Shown: positions 26,633 to 36,748 of the stretch, piece after piece
How the letters are laid out: the number at the start of each line of letters is the position of its first letter
Position numbering within the stretch: position 1 is the first letter of the stretch
Source of the DNA: Pseudomonas lalkuanensis
Lineage (GTDB): Bacteria; Pseudomonadota; Gammaproteobacteria; Pseudomonadales; Pseudomonadaceae
Length of the DNA: 64,000 nucleotides
Direction: 5' to 3'
Assembly: GCF_008807375.1 (NCBI RefSeq)
Contig: NZ_CP043311.1
Coordinates: forward strand, 910,001 to 974,000
Position numbers and translations under genes: made by a program
The notes under the pieces: generated by a model
Told to the model about the DNA's origin: nothing
Databases searched by the model: none
What the model saw: only the letters and a program-made list of their open reading frames with translations

Positions 26633-27418
26633 ATGAAGAAGTCTCAACTGGCACGTTGGATGGCAGGTGCGGTAATGCTCATGGCCGGCGCGGCAGGCGC
26701 CCAGGCCGAGACCCTGAAGTTCGCGATGGCGGCCGAACCCTACCCGCCATTTTCCAGCAAGCAGCCGGACGGCCAGTGGGCGGGCTTCGAGCCTGACTTG
26801 ATCCGCGCCCTCTGTGCGCAGATGAAGGCGGATTGCGAGATCGACGAGGTAGCCTGGGACGGCCTGATTCCCGCACTGATGGCGAAGAAGGTCGATGTGA
26901 TCTTCAACTCCATGTCCGTCACCGAGGAGCGCGAAAAGCAGATCGCCTTCAGCCGCGCCTACTACGACACCCCGGTCGCAGTGGCCGCACCCGCGGCGCT
27001 GGATTTCGCCATCACCCCGGAAGGGCTCAAGGGCAAGGCGATCGGCGTGCAGCTCTCCACCGTGAGTTCCAACTACCTGAAGAAGTACTACGAAGGCATC
27101 GCCGACGTGCGCTACTACGACACCCAGGATTCGGTGAACGCCGACCTGGTGGCGGGGCGCATCGACCTGATGATGGCTGACGGCATCGCCGTGAGCGCGT
27201 TCGTCAAATCCCCCGACGCCCAGGCCGCCGGCATCGAGAACAAGGGCATGGTCCCCTATGACCCTCTGTTCGGCCGTGGCGTGGGGGCCGGCCTGCGCAA
27301 AGAAGACACCGCCCTCAAGGCCAAACTCGACGAGGCCATCGGCAAGCTGCTGGCCAGCGAGGACTACAAGACCATCTCTGCCAAGTACTTCGACGTCAGC
27401 GTCGCGCCGAAGCAGTGA
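26633..27418 (+). CDS. Periplasmic amino-acid binding protein (HisJ/ArgT family)
   Basis: A 261-residue solute-binding protein with a signal peptide (about residues 1-25, ending GAQA). The mature start ETLKFAMAAEPYPPFSSKQPDG, followed by WAGFEPDLIRALC and WDGLIPALMAKKVDVIFNSM, is typical of polar amino-acid and opine binding proteins. AGGGCGGA precedes the ATG. It would deliver substrate to the two permeases that follow and the ATPase half of the upstream fusion. The ligand is not known; a basic amino acid or its acyl derivative is my guess from context. Confidence 0.9.
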   Translation: MKKSQLARWMAGAVMLMAGAAGAQAETLKFAMAAEPYPPFSSKQPDGQWAGFEPDLIRALCAQMKADCEIDEVAWDGLIPALMAKKVDVIFNSMSVTEEREKQIAFSRAYYDTPVAVAAPAALDFAITPEGLKGKAIGVQLSTVSSNYLKKYYEGIADVRYYDTQDSVNADLVAGRIDLMMADGIAVSAFVKSPDAQAAGIENKGMVPYDPLFGRGVGAGLRKEDTALKAKLDEAIGKLLASEDYKTISAKYFDVSVAPKQ

Positions 27419-27478
27419 CCTCCGGAGCCATCCCGGCCCGGTCGGGATGGCGCATTTCCGCCTCGATGAGGGCCTGCA

Positions 27479-28189
27479 ATGCAGTCTTACTTTGAACTGG
27501 TCGGCTTCGGTGCCCAGGGCTGGGGACCGGCGCTGCTGAAGGGGTTGTGGGTAACCCTGCAAATTTCCGTCGGCGCCTTCCTGGTCGGCATGCTGATCGG
27601 CCTGGCCGTCGCCATGGGCAAGCTCAGTGGCCCGCGCCCCGTAGCGCAGCTGATGCGTGGCTACACGACCCTGTGCCGGGCGGTGCCCGAGCTGTTGCTG
27701 ATCCTCTTGCTCTACTACGTCGGTTCGATGGGGCTGAACCAGCTGTTCGCCTGGCTCGGCCACGGCGACGTCAAGCTCAACGGCACAGTGGTAGCGATCG
27801 CGGTACTCGGGCTGGTACAGGGCGCCTACGCCTCGGAAATCTTCCGTGGCGCCATCCAGGCCATCCCCCATGGCCAGATCGAAGCGGCACGCGCATTCGG
27901 CATGAACGGCTTCAGCCTGTTCCGGCGTGTGACCCTGCCGATCATGGCGCCCAACGCGCTGGCGGGCATGGCCAACCTCTGGGTCAACCTGATCAAGGAC
28001 AGCGCCCTGATCAGCGTGGTGGGCACCAACGAATTGCTCTTCACCGCCAAACAGGCGGCCGGCTCCACGCGCGCCTACCTGACTTTCTATCTCACCGCGG
28101 CGGCGTTCTATTACCTGCTGACGGTGCTCTCCAACCTGTTGTCTGGCTGGCTCGAGCGGCGCTTCCGTCGCTGGGCTCCGTCGGTGTGA
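27479..28189 (+). CDS. Amino-acid ABC transporter permease (HisQ type)
   Basis: A 236-residue inner-membrane permease with about five helices. The EAA loop that contacts the ATPase is GQIEAARAFGMNGFSLFRRV, as in HisQ/ArtQ proteins. It is one half of a heterodimeric permease with the next gene, 13 bases downstream. The gene lies 60 bases after the binding protein. Confidence 0.9.
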   Translation: MQSYFELVGFGAQGWGPALLKGLWVTLQISVGAFLVGMLIGLAVAMGKLSGPRPVAQLMRGYTTLCRAVPELLLILLLYYVGSMGLNQLFAWLGHGDVKLNGTVVAIAVLGLVQGAYASEIFRGAIQAIPHGQIEAARAFGMNGFSLFRRVTLPIMAPNALAGMANLWVNLIKDSALISVVGTNELLFTAKQAAGSTRAYLTFYLTAAAFYYLLTVLSNLLSGWLERRFRRWAPSV

Positions 28190-28202
28190 GTGAGGGCAGG
28201 CA

Positions 28203-28898
28203 ATGACCCCTACCTGGATCTTCGACTACGGCAAGTTGCTCCTCAACGGCCTGGGCACCACCTTGCTCATCCTCGTCATTTCCGCTGTGCTGGGCTTCGC
28301 CCTGGCACTGCTTGTCGCCCTGGCGCGGATGTCACGCAACCCGCTGCTGGCGGGGACGAGCCTCGCCTACACCAGTGTGATTCGCGGCACTCCGCTGCTG
28401 GTGCAGATCTACATCTTCTACTACGGCCTGGGCAGCCTGTTCGCCCAGTTCCCGCTGATCCGCGGCAGCTTCCTCTGGCCCTACCTGCGCGATGGATTCT
28501 GGTACATCGTCATCGCCCTGGTGCTCTCGGTGGGGGCCTATGTGGGAGAGGTGATTCGCGGAGGCATGAAGTCGGTGCCCAGGGGCGAACTGGAGGCCGC
28601 CGCCGCCTTTGGTATGCGCCAGCGCCTGGTGCTATGCCGGGTCTGGCTGCCCAGGGCGATCCGCCTGCTGCTGCCAACGCTGGCCGGTGAATCGGTGATG
28701 CTGCTCAAGTCCACAGCGTTGGCGTCGACCGTGGCGGTGGTGGACCTGCTGGGCGCCGCCAACGTGGTGCGTGCCCAGACTTTCCAGATCTACCAGCCGT
28801 TGCTGCTGGTGGCGGGCATCTACATCTGCCTGACCTTCATGATCGAGACAGGCTTCGGCCTGGCGGAGCGACGAAGCATGTTTCGCCGGGCGAACTGA
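28203..28898 (+). CDS. Amino-acid ABC transporter permease (HisM type)
   Basis: A 231-residue inner-membrane permease, partner of the preceding gene. The EAA loop reads GELEAAAAFGMRQRLVLCRV. The N-terminal part (YTSVIRGTPLLVQIYIFYYG) is the standard HisM/GlnP wording. It ends the fusion-SBP-permease unit; a REP element follows. Confidence 0.9.
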   Translation: MTPTWIFDYGKLLLNGLGTTLLILVISAVLGFALALLVALARMSRNPLLAGTSLAYTSVIRGTPLLVQIYIFYYGLGSLFAQFPLIRGSFLWPYLRDGFWYIVIALVLSVGAYVGEVIRGGMKSVPRGELEAAAAFGMRQRLVLCRVWLPRAIRLLLPTLAGESVMLLKSTALASTVAVVDLLGAANVVRAQTFQIYQPLLLVAGIYICLTFMIETGFGLAERRSMFRRAN

Positions 28899-28920
28899 CG
28901 CGACATGGGGGCGGCATGTT

Positions 28921-28998
28921 GTAGGAGCGAATTCATTCGCGAATCGCCTCGCAGAGGCGACTGGAATGGCAGGCCTCGCGAATGAATTCGCTCCCACA
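28921..28998. repeat. REP pair, GAATTCATTCGC type
   Basis: GTAGGAGCGAATTCATTCGC and the inverted copy GCGAATGAATTCGCTCCCAC surround a spacer that itself contains a small hairpin (GCCTC-GCAGAGGC). Confidence 0.85.
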
Positions 28999-29004
28999 GA
29001 TTCT

Positions 29005-29628
29005 TCAGGCGTAAGCGCCGCGCCGCAGGCTATCGACCCAGCGGCGGCTGATTTCCAGTCCTTCCTCGGCGCTGAAGTTGGCGGGGTTCAGGCACCATTC
29101 CAGCCACAGTCCGTCGAGCATGGCCGACAGGCCGATGGCCGCCAGGCGCGGCTTGGCGATGGAGAAGCCTTCTTCCCTGGCCAGTTCGGAGAGCAGTTGC
29201 TCCAGCAGTACGAGGGAGCCGCCGTAGGTGCGTTCGTGGGCTTCGTTCACCTGCGGGGAGTGGCGGATCAGGCTCCAGAACACCACCCAGGGGCTGAGCA
29301 GGTCGGGGTCGAGGGTGACCGGCGAGAAGTAGCCGGTCAGAAAGGCTTCGAGGCGTGCCTCAGGCGCCGGTCCCGCCGCGTCGATGCGCGCCACCAGTGC
29401 CTGGTTGACCTCGCTGGCGAGGGTCTCGTAGGCCTGCGCGACCAGGGCGTCGATACTGCCGAAGTAGTGATTGATCAGCCCCACGGCAACATTGGCTTCC
29501 TTGGCGATGCGGCGCACCGAAATGCCGGCATGTCCCTCGGCGACCAGGCAGCGCAGGGCAGCGCGAACCAGGTGCTCGCGGCGTTCGTCGGGGTTGGTGC
29601 GGGGCTGTCTTTCGCGGGGCGTATCCAC
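29005..29628 (-). CDS. TetR family regulator (BetI-like)
   Basis: A 207-residue repressor. The N-terminal helix-turn-helix spans about residues 15-60 (ISVRRIAKEANVAVGLINHYFGS). The C-terminal ligand domain resembles BetI-like TetR proteins (SPWVVFWSLIRHSP, GLWLEWCLNPANF). A GTG at 29628 with AAGGAAA upstream is chosen; the open frame extends 20 codons further without support. It lies between the transport genes and the deacylase gene, divergent from the latter, and probably controls both. Confidence 0.85.
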   Translation of the reverse strand: MDTPRERQPRTNPDERREHLVRAALRCLVAEGHAGISVRRIAKEANVAVGLINHYFGSIDALVAQAYETLASEVNQALVARIDAAGPAPEARLEAFLTGYFSPVTLDPDLLSPWVVFWSLIRHSPQVNEAHERTYGGSLVLLEQLLSELAREEGFSIAKPRLAAIGLSAMLDGLWLEWCLNPANFSAEEGLEISRRWVDSLRRGAYA

Positions 29629-29692
29629 AGGGCGATTTCCTTCGCTCGATGGGCCGGGATAGTACCGCCTGGCTCGATGACACACCAACCGT

Positions 29693-29706
29693 CCGGAGCG
29701 GTCCGG
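29693..29706. promoter_or_regulatory. Inverted repeat between the TetR and deacylase genes
   Basis: CCGGA-GCGG-TCCGG is a perfect 5-bp inverted repeat, 21 bases before the deacylase start and in the divergent promoter region. It is a candidate operator but differs from the TGAAC palindrome upstream of the fusion gene. Confidence 0.3.
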
Positions 29707-29726
29707 CGACCATGAGGAGACAGGAC

Positions 29727-30740
29727 ATGATCGAAGACATATCGCTCTGCGTGCCAGGGGATTCCGGCGCCATGCTGCGGGTGCCAGCCTGGCGACTGGA
29801 CAGTGGCAGGCCGGGCCCCAGGGTTCACCTGCAGGCGGGTGTCCACGCCGACGAGATCGCCGGCATGCTGGTGCTGCACAAGTTGCTGCCGCGACTGATC
29901 GACGCCGCCGAGAAGGGCCTGTTGCGCGGCTGCGTGACGCTGGTACCCCAGGCCAATCCGCTGGGTATCGGCCAGTTCCGCCAGGGGCGCATCCTCGGGC
30001 GGCTGCATGAGCCCAGTGGCAGGAATTTCAACCGTGGTTTCCCGGAGTCGCTCGCGCAGGACAGGCCGGTCGGCAACCTGGCGGCCTGGCAGAAGGCATT
30101 GGCCGTGCTCGCGGCGGACGCCGACATCGTCCTCGACCTGCACACGGACGAGCAGGCGCTGCAATACGTCTACCTGCATCAGTGCTTCTGGCCCGCCGGC
30201 CAGGACCTGGCGGCGGCACTCGGGGCCGAAGTGGCAATCATCTGGGAGGGCGACAGCGATGGCGCCTTCGAAGAAGTGGTGATTGCGCCCTGGCTCGCGG
30301 AAGGGCGCTTCGAAGGGCGACTGGTTTCCACCGTCGAGCTGCGCGGCCAAGGGGACGTGAGCGATGCCCTGGCACAGCAGGACGCCGACGGGATCTATCG
30401 TTTTCTCTGCGTCCGCGGACTGATCGCCGAGCCGGCCCGGTTGCCGTCATGGCAGGGGAGGGCGGTGCCCATCGGGCATATGGAAACGGTCTTCGCGCCC
30501 GCAACCGGGGTGCTGGTGTTCGAGCGCGAACTGGGTGACCAGGTCCAGGCGGGAGAGTGTTTCGCGCGCATCGTCGCCGTGCCCGGCGACCCTTCCAGCG
30601 AGCATCGGCTGGTGGCGCCACAGAGCGGGCTGATGGTTACGCGCCATGGCGACCGGCTGATCCAGGCGGGGGCGATCGCCGCCAAGTTCACCGGCTCCGA
30701 AGCATCGAGCACCTGGACCTCGGGCGCGCTCGATCCGTGA
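29727..30740 (+). CDS. AstE/AspA family deacylase
   Basis: A 337-residue zinc hydrolase of the succinylglutamate desuccinylase/aspartoacylase family, which removes acyl groups from N-acyl amino acids. The zinc motif HxxE is in AGVHADEIAG (near residue 40), the substrate-binding Asn-Arg pair is in GRNFNRGFP, and the third ligand lies in VLDLHTDEQALQYV. The C-terminal part (ETVFAPATGVLVFERELGD) is the usual beta-barrel lobe. AGGAGA lies 6 bases before the ATG at 29727. Next to an amino-acid transporter and a transaminase, it suggests use of an N-acyl amino acid; DoeB-like and EutE-like enzymes belong to the same family, so ectoine-type substrates are an alternative. Confidence 0.85.
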   Translation: MIEDISLCVPGDSGAMLRVPAWRLDSGRPGPRVHLQAGVHADEIAGMLVLHKLLPRLIDAAEKGLLRGCVTLVPQANPLGIGQFRQGRILGRLHEPSGRNFNRGFPESLAQDRPVGNLAAWQKALAVLAADADIVLDLHTDEQALQYVYLHQCFWPAGQDLAAALGAEVAIIWEGDSDGAFEEVVIAPWLAEGRFEGRLVSTVELRGQGDVSDALAQQDADGIYRFLCVRGLIAEPARLPSWQGRAVPIGHMETVFAPATGVLVFERELGDQVQAGECFARIVAVPGDPSSEHRLVAPQSGLMVTRHGDRLIQAGAIAAKFTGSEASSTWTSGALDP

Positions 30741-30750
30741 CGCTCATACC

Positions 30751-30855
30751 GCAGGAGCCAGCTTGCTGGCGAAGCGGATGGTCCGGTTCGCGAGCAAGCT
30801 CGCTCCTACAGGGGCACGCGAGGCTCGGATGTAGGAGCCAGCTGGCTGGCGAATG
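30751..30855. repeat. REP cluster, CAGCTTGCTGGC type (pair plus single)
   Basis: An inverted pair (30751-30809, AGGAGCCAGCTTGCTGGCGA and GCGAGCAAGCTCGCTCCTAC) is followed by a further single copy (30831-30855, GTAGGAGCCAGCTGGCTGGC). Confidence 0.8.
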
Positions 30856-30861
30856 ACGAGG

Positions 30862-32445
<1,584 letters not shown>

Positions 32446-33021
32446 GGGTACGTGCCTGGCTGGAAATGTGACGGGCAGCGGACGGCCCGGAAAAACGCGA
32501 GATTATAACGGGAAATGGACGGTCGATCAGCGCCGCCGGGCATGTCGGCCTTCGCAGGCGCGGTGTCGCCCATGGACCACCCGTTGATCGTTTTGTGGGA
32601 GCGAATTGATTCGCGTATGAATTCGCTCCCACACGGGGATGGCTCCACCCGGTTCCGGCCCCCTGTCATCACCCTGAAACCCGCGTCTGTGCAGCATTCC
32701 ATGACGTTTTGTTGAGTATTTGAAACATTCAACTGGTGATGCGACAAAGGGATGCGAGAAAGCGGCAATTTTTGATTGATCTGCGGTTCCTGTGGTCCTA
32801 AAGTTCGCGCCCGAACGTCCATGCTGGCAACGATCCATCCGGCTCAAGTACTGACGACGAGAGGTTTGAGGTCATAGACGACTGAAAATCCTCGGCGACA
32901 TGCCTTGGGAAGTAGGCGAACCAAAGTGGGGAAACTGATCAGACGTTCAGGCCTGTTGTCCAACGCAACTCTGGGCCACCCCTAACAACTTTTGTTTGTT
33001 TTGCCATATGGAGTCCCTCGC
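32446..33021. other. 576-base gap before speC: REP element and long leader
   Basis: The stretch holds the prfC promoter side, a REP palindrome (32595-32632) and, from about 32800, an AT-balanced region leading to speC. Two possible hairpins are seen: GAGG-TTT with AAA-CCTC (about 32861-32893) and GCCT with AGGC (about 32903-32918). A 12-codon open frame without a ribosome site (32900-32938) lies within it. No larger gene is visible. Confidence 0.45.
32595..32632. repeat. REP palindrome, GAATTGATTCGC type
   Basis: GTGGGAGCGAATTGATTCGC is followed at once by its inverted copy ending GAATTCGCTCCCAC, a near-perfect 38-base palindrome without spacer. Confidence 0.85.
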
Positions 33022-34185
33022 ATGTCGATCAAGGTCGAAGATTATTTCTCGCCCGCAACTTTCCAGCGCATGAAGGCATTCGCCGACAAGCAAGAAACCC
33101 CGTTCGTAGTGATCGACAAGCAGACCATCGCCGATTCCTACGACCAACTGGTGAGCTGCTTCCCCTTCGCCAAGGTCTATTACGCGGTGAAGGCCAACCC
33201 CGCCACCGAGATCACCGAGCTGCTGCGCGACAAGGGCTCGAACTTCGACATCGCCTCCATCTATGAGCTGGACAAGGTGATGAAGACCGGCGTTGGCCCG
33301 GAGCGCATCAGCTACGGCAACACCATCAAGAAAGCCCGTGACATCCGCTACTTCTACGAGAAGGGCGTGCGCCTGTTCGCCACCGACTCCGAAGCCGACC
33401 TGCGCAACATCGCCAAGGCCGCTCCGGGGGCCAAGGTCTACGTGCGCATCCTCACCGAAGGTTCCACCTCGGCCGACTGGCCGCTGTCGCGCAAGTTCGG
33501 TTGCAACCCGGACATGGCCCTGGACCTGCTGATCCTCGCCAAGCAACTGGGCCTGGTGCCTTACGGCGTGTCCTTCCACGTGGGCTCGCAACAGCGCGAC
33601 ATCGACGTGTGGGACGCCGCCATCGCCAAGGTCAAGGTGATCTTCGAGCGCCTGAAGGAAGAGGACGGCATCACCCTGCAGATGATCAACATGGGCGGCG
33701 GCTTCCCGGCCAACTACATCCAGCGCACCAACAGCCTGGAAACCTATGCCGAGGAAATCATCCGTTTCCTCAAGGAAGACTTCGGCGACGAACTGCCGGA
33801 AATCATCCTGGAGCCGGGCCGTTCCCTGATCGCCAATGCCGGCATCCTGGTGTCCGAAGTGGTACTGGTGGCGCGCAAGTCGCGCACCGCCGTTGAGCGC
33901 TGGATCTACACCGACGTGGGCAAGTTCTCCGGCCTGATCGAAACCATGGACGAAGCGATCAAGTTCCCGATCTGGGTCGAGAAGAAGGGCGAGGTGGAAG
34001 AAGTGGTGATCGCCGGCCCGACCTGCGACAGCGCGGACATCATGTACGAGAACTACAAGTACGGCCTGCCGCTGAACCTGGCTGCCGAAGACCGCCTCTA
34101 CTGGCTGTCCACCGGCGCCTACACCACCAGCTACAGCGCGGTGGAATTCAACGGCTTCCCGCCGCTGAAGGCCTTCTACCTGTAA
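33022..34185 (+). CDS. speC: Ornithine decarboxylase
   Basis: A 387-residue fold-type III PLP enzyme (eukaryote-like ODC family) that makes putrescine from ornithine. The PLP lysine is Lys57 in YYAVKANP, GGGFP lies in the middle of the barrel, EPGRSLIANAG binds the phosphate, and GPTCDSAD has the active-site Cys335. GGAG lies 8 bases before the ATG; the frame opens 10 codons earlier without a site. A long leader precedes it and a strong terminator follows. It corresponds in position to PA4519. Confidence 0.94.
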   Translation: MSIKVEDYFSPATFQRMKAFADKQETPFVVIDKQTIADSYDQLVSCFPFAKVYYAVKANPATEITELLRDKGSNFDIASIYELDKVMKTGVGPERISYGNTIKKARDIRYFYEKGVRLFATDSEADLRNIAKAAPGAKVYVRILTEGSTSADWPLSRKFGCNPDMALDLLILAKQLGLVPYGVSFHVGSQQRDIDVWDAAIAKVKVIFERLKEEDGITLQMINMGGGFPANYIQRTNSLETYAEEIIRFLKEDFGDELPEIILEPGRSLIANAGILVSEVVLVARKSRTAVERWIYTDVGKFSGLIETMDEAIKFPIWVEKKGEVEEVVIAGPTCDSADIMYENYKYGLPLNLAAEDRLYWLSTGAYTTSYSAVEFNGFPPLKAFYL

Positions 34186-34202
34186 GCCACCTGGTGTTAC
34201 CG

Positions 34203-34236
34203 ACAAGGCCCGCCTTCATGGCGGGCCTTGTTTTTG
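34203..34236 (+). terminator. Terminator of speC
   Basis: ACAAGGCCCGCC and GGCGGGCCTTGT form a 12-bp stem followed by a T run. Confidence 0.93.
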
Positions 34237-34330
34237 GGGATGGGACGGGCCCGCAATGGGACGATTTTCCCGCGCGGATGTAAGGTTCTTCCGCGACTTG
34301 CAAGGACATTTCCCAAGCTGCGTCGGACAG

Positions 34331-34363
34331 CTATTAGTGAGAAGCATTACTAAATAGAGTCGC
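34331..34363 (+). promoter_or_regulatory. Upstream control region of the first TonB receptor (possible Fur site)
   Basis: CTATTAGTGAGAAGCATTAC and TAAATAG form an imperfect AT-rich palindrome. Its right part, CATTACTAAATAGAGTCGC (34345-34363), recurs upstream of the second receptor and of the reductase gene. Siderophore receptor genes are normally Fur controlled. Confidence 0.5.
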
Positions 34364-34389
34364 CTCCCAATTCAATCGGGAGACCGCTC

Positions 34390-36603
34390 ATGATGCCCCT
34401 GCCTGCCCTTTTCCAGCTCTCTTCACGTCACCTGCTCTCCGGTGCAGTCGGCCTTGCCCTTGCAGGGCTTGGCGGACAGGCCCTGGCCGATGCCAGGGGC
34501 GGCGCCCTGCAGCTCGACAACGTGGAGATCGACGGCAAGCGCCACAAGACGTACAAGGCGGAACGCTCGGCTTCGGCCAAATACGCACAGCCGCTGCTGG
34601 ACACACCACAAACCATCACCGTGGTGCCCCAGGAGGTGATCCAGGACCAGAAGGCCTTGAGCTTGCGCGAGGTGTTGTCCAACGTTTCCGGTATCACCTT
34701 CAATGCCGGCGAGGGCGGCGCCGGTTCCGGCGACAGCATCAACATCCGTGGCTTCTCCGCCAGCGCGAACATGCAGATCGACGGGCTGCGCGACAGTGCG
34801 CAGAACAACCGCACCGATACTTTCAACATCGAGCAGGTGGAGGTCATCAAGGGCCCGAACTCGGTCTTTGGTGGCGCCGGCACCACTGGCGGCGCGGTCA
34901 ACCAGATCAGCAAGCAGCCGCTGGCGGACAGCTTCACCCGCCTCGGCGTCGGGCTCGGCACCGACAGCTACCAGCGGCTGACCCTGGACACCAACCAGCC
35001 CCTGGAGGGTGTCGGCACCAACAGTGCCTGGCGCCTGAACCTGATGGCCCATGAAAACGATGTGCCCGACCGCAAGCACATCGACCGCCAGCGTTGGGGG
35101 ATTGCGCCTTCCCTGGCCCTGGGACTCGGCGAGGACACGCGCCTGACCCTGAGCTACTTCCACCAGCGCGATGACAACCAGCCTGACTACGGTGTGCCCA
35201 CCTCCAACGGCAAGCGCGTGCCCGGTGTCAGCCGCGATACCTATTTCGGCTGGCGCAACCTCGACAAGGAAGAGATCCGGAGCGACGCGCTGACGCTCAA
35301 GCTGGAACACCAGTTCGACGAGGACCTGTCCTTGCAGAGCCTCACCCGCTATAGCGAAATCCAGCGCGACACGGTGATTTCCGCTGCCCATGTAAACGTC
35401 AGGGGACTGCCTCCGGGCAAGTACCGCCCCGCAGGGCCCCAGGCCTACGGTCGCGACGTCACCAGCCGGATGTGGATCAACCAGACCAGCCTTGCTGCCG
35501 ACTTCGACACCCTCGGGTTCGGGCACAACTTCATCGGGGGCGTGGAGCTGTCCCGCGAGACCTATGACCGTGATGTCCACGACTACGGCCTCGAGTTTCC
35601 GGTTGGCGGTTTCGACCTGGCCAGTCCGCCCGGCTACTGGCGTGGGCCAACGAACAAGGCTGCTTCCGCCAAGGTCGAGACACGCCTCTTCGACCGTGCG
35701 CTCTATGCCTTCGACACCATCGCCCTGCATCGAATGTGGGACCTGAACCTGGGCCTGCGCTATGACTGGGTGGACGGCGATGCCGACAACTGGAAGCTGG
35801 GGGCTGGCAAATGGACGCGTACCCACCTGAGTTCGAGCGACGAGCGCCTGAGCAGTCGCGCCGGGCTGGTGTTCAAGCCGGTCGATCAGGGCCGTATCTA
35901 TCTCGCCTATGGCAACTCCTTCAACCCCTCCGCGGAAAACCTCGCCACATCCGGTGCAGGGCTGAGCACCGCCACCGAGAAGCTTGGGCCGGAAAAGAAC
36001 CGGACCTGGGAGCTGGGTAGCAAATGGGAGCTGCTGGAGCGGCGGCTGGGCCTGGATGCGGCGATCTTCCGGGTCGAGAAACGCAATGCCCGGCAGGAAA
36101 TGACGGACGGCTCCACCGTCCTGGCGGGCGAGCAACGGGTACAGGGCGTCGAGCTGGCGGCGACCGGCCGTCTCACCGAACAGTGGAACCTCTTCGCCAA
36201 CTTCACCTACCTGGACAGTGAAATCCGTAGCGCTGGCGACACCCCGAAAGGGCTCGCCAGCGAAGGCCAGGCGCTGGCCAATACGCCACCGCGGTCCTTC
36301 AACCTGTGGACGACCTACGACCTGCCCGGCAATCTCCGGATCGGTTACGGCGTCCGCTATGTCAGCGAGCGCAACCTCACCGCGTCCAATGACCGGATCA
36401 AACTGGACGACTACTGGCTGCACAACGCCATGCTGGGTTACAAGGCCACCGACAACCTCGACCTGCAACTCAACATCAACAACCTGTTCGACAAGGACTA
36501 CGTGGAGCGCGTGCGTACCCAGCTCGGGACCCGGACTCGCTCTTCGGCCGTGGAGTACGGCGACGCCCGCGCGGCCATCCTGTCCGCCACACTGTCCTTC
36601 TGA
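34390..36603 (+). CDS. TonB-dependent siderophore receptor (PiuA/Fiu-like, copy 1)
   Basis: A 737-residue outer-membrane receptor. Signal peptide about residues 1-33 (ending QALA). The plug domain spans about 60-165 (LLDTPQTITVVPQEVI, INIRGFSASANMQIDG, EQVEVIKGPNSVFGG). A 22-strand barrel fills the rest and the C-terminus ends with Phe (ILSATLSF), as needed for barrel assembly. The Fiu/PiuA type takes up monomeric catechol-iron complexes. It is very similar to the receptor at 38.2 kb, with the same plug wording. GGGAG lies 7 bases before the ATG. Confidence 0.92.
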   Translation: MMPLPALFQLSSRHLLSGAVGLALAGLGGQALADARGGALQLDNVEIDGKRHKTYKAERSASAKYAQPLLDTPQTITVVPQEVIQDQKALSLREVLSNVSGITFNAGEGGAGSGDSINIRGFSASANMQIDGLRDSAQNNRTDTFNIEQVEVIKGPNSVFGGAGTTGGAVNQISKQPLADSFTRLGVGLGTDSYQRLTLDTNQPLEGVGTNSAWRLNLMAHENDVPDRKHIDRQRWGIAPSLALGLGEDTRLTLSYFHQRDDNQPDYGVPTSNGKRVPGVSRDTYFGWRNLDKEEIRSDALTLKLEHQFDEDLSLQSLTRYSEIQRDTVISAAHVNVRGLPPGKYRPAGPQAYGRDVTSRMWINQTSLAADFDTLGFGHNFIGGVELSRETYDRDVHDYGLEFPVGGFDLASPPGYWRGPTNKAASAKVETRLFDRALYAFDTIALHRMWDLNLGLRYDWVDGDADNWKLGAGKWTRTHLSSSDERLSSRAGLVFKPVDQGRIYLAYGNSFNPSAENLATSGAGLSTATEKLGPEKNRTWELGSKWELLERRLGLDAAIFRVEKRNARQEMTDGSTVLAGEQRVQGVELAATGRLTEQWNLFANFTYLDSEIRSAGDTPKGLASEGQALANTPPRSFNLWTTYDLPGNLRIGYGVRYVSERNLTASNDRIKLDDYWLHNAMLGYKATDNLDLQLNINNLFDKDYVERVRTQLGTRTRSSAVEYGDARAAILSATLSF

Positions 36604-36613
36604 GTCGGACCTC

Positions 36614-36641
36614 CCGCCGCCGCGCCATGCGGCGCGGCACT
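36614..36641. repeat. GC-rich hairpin after the first receptor
   Basis: GCCGCGCC and GCGGCGCGGC form a strong stem 15 bases past the stop. There is no T run, so it may be an mRNA end structure rather than a classic terminator. Confidence 0.4.
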
Positions 36642-36748
36642 CCATTCCCAGGTATCCCCGGACCTTTGCGGCCAAGTAAGATGGGCGCCAATTCCGCTTG
36701 AGAACGCTTATCAGCCGCTTCCCTGGCCCCTACCTGATCGGTCTCGCC

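Noticed and set aside
28921..30855. Repeated palindromic units considered as a CRISPR array
   Set aside because: The units are inverted pairs at scattered loci, not direct repeats with regular spacers, and no cas gene is present; they fit REP elements.
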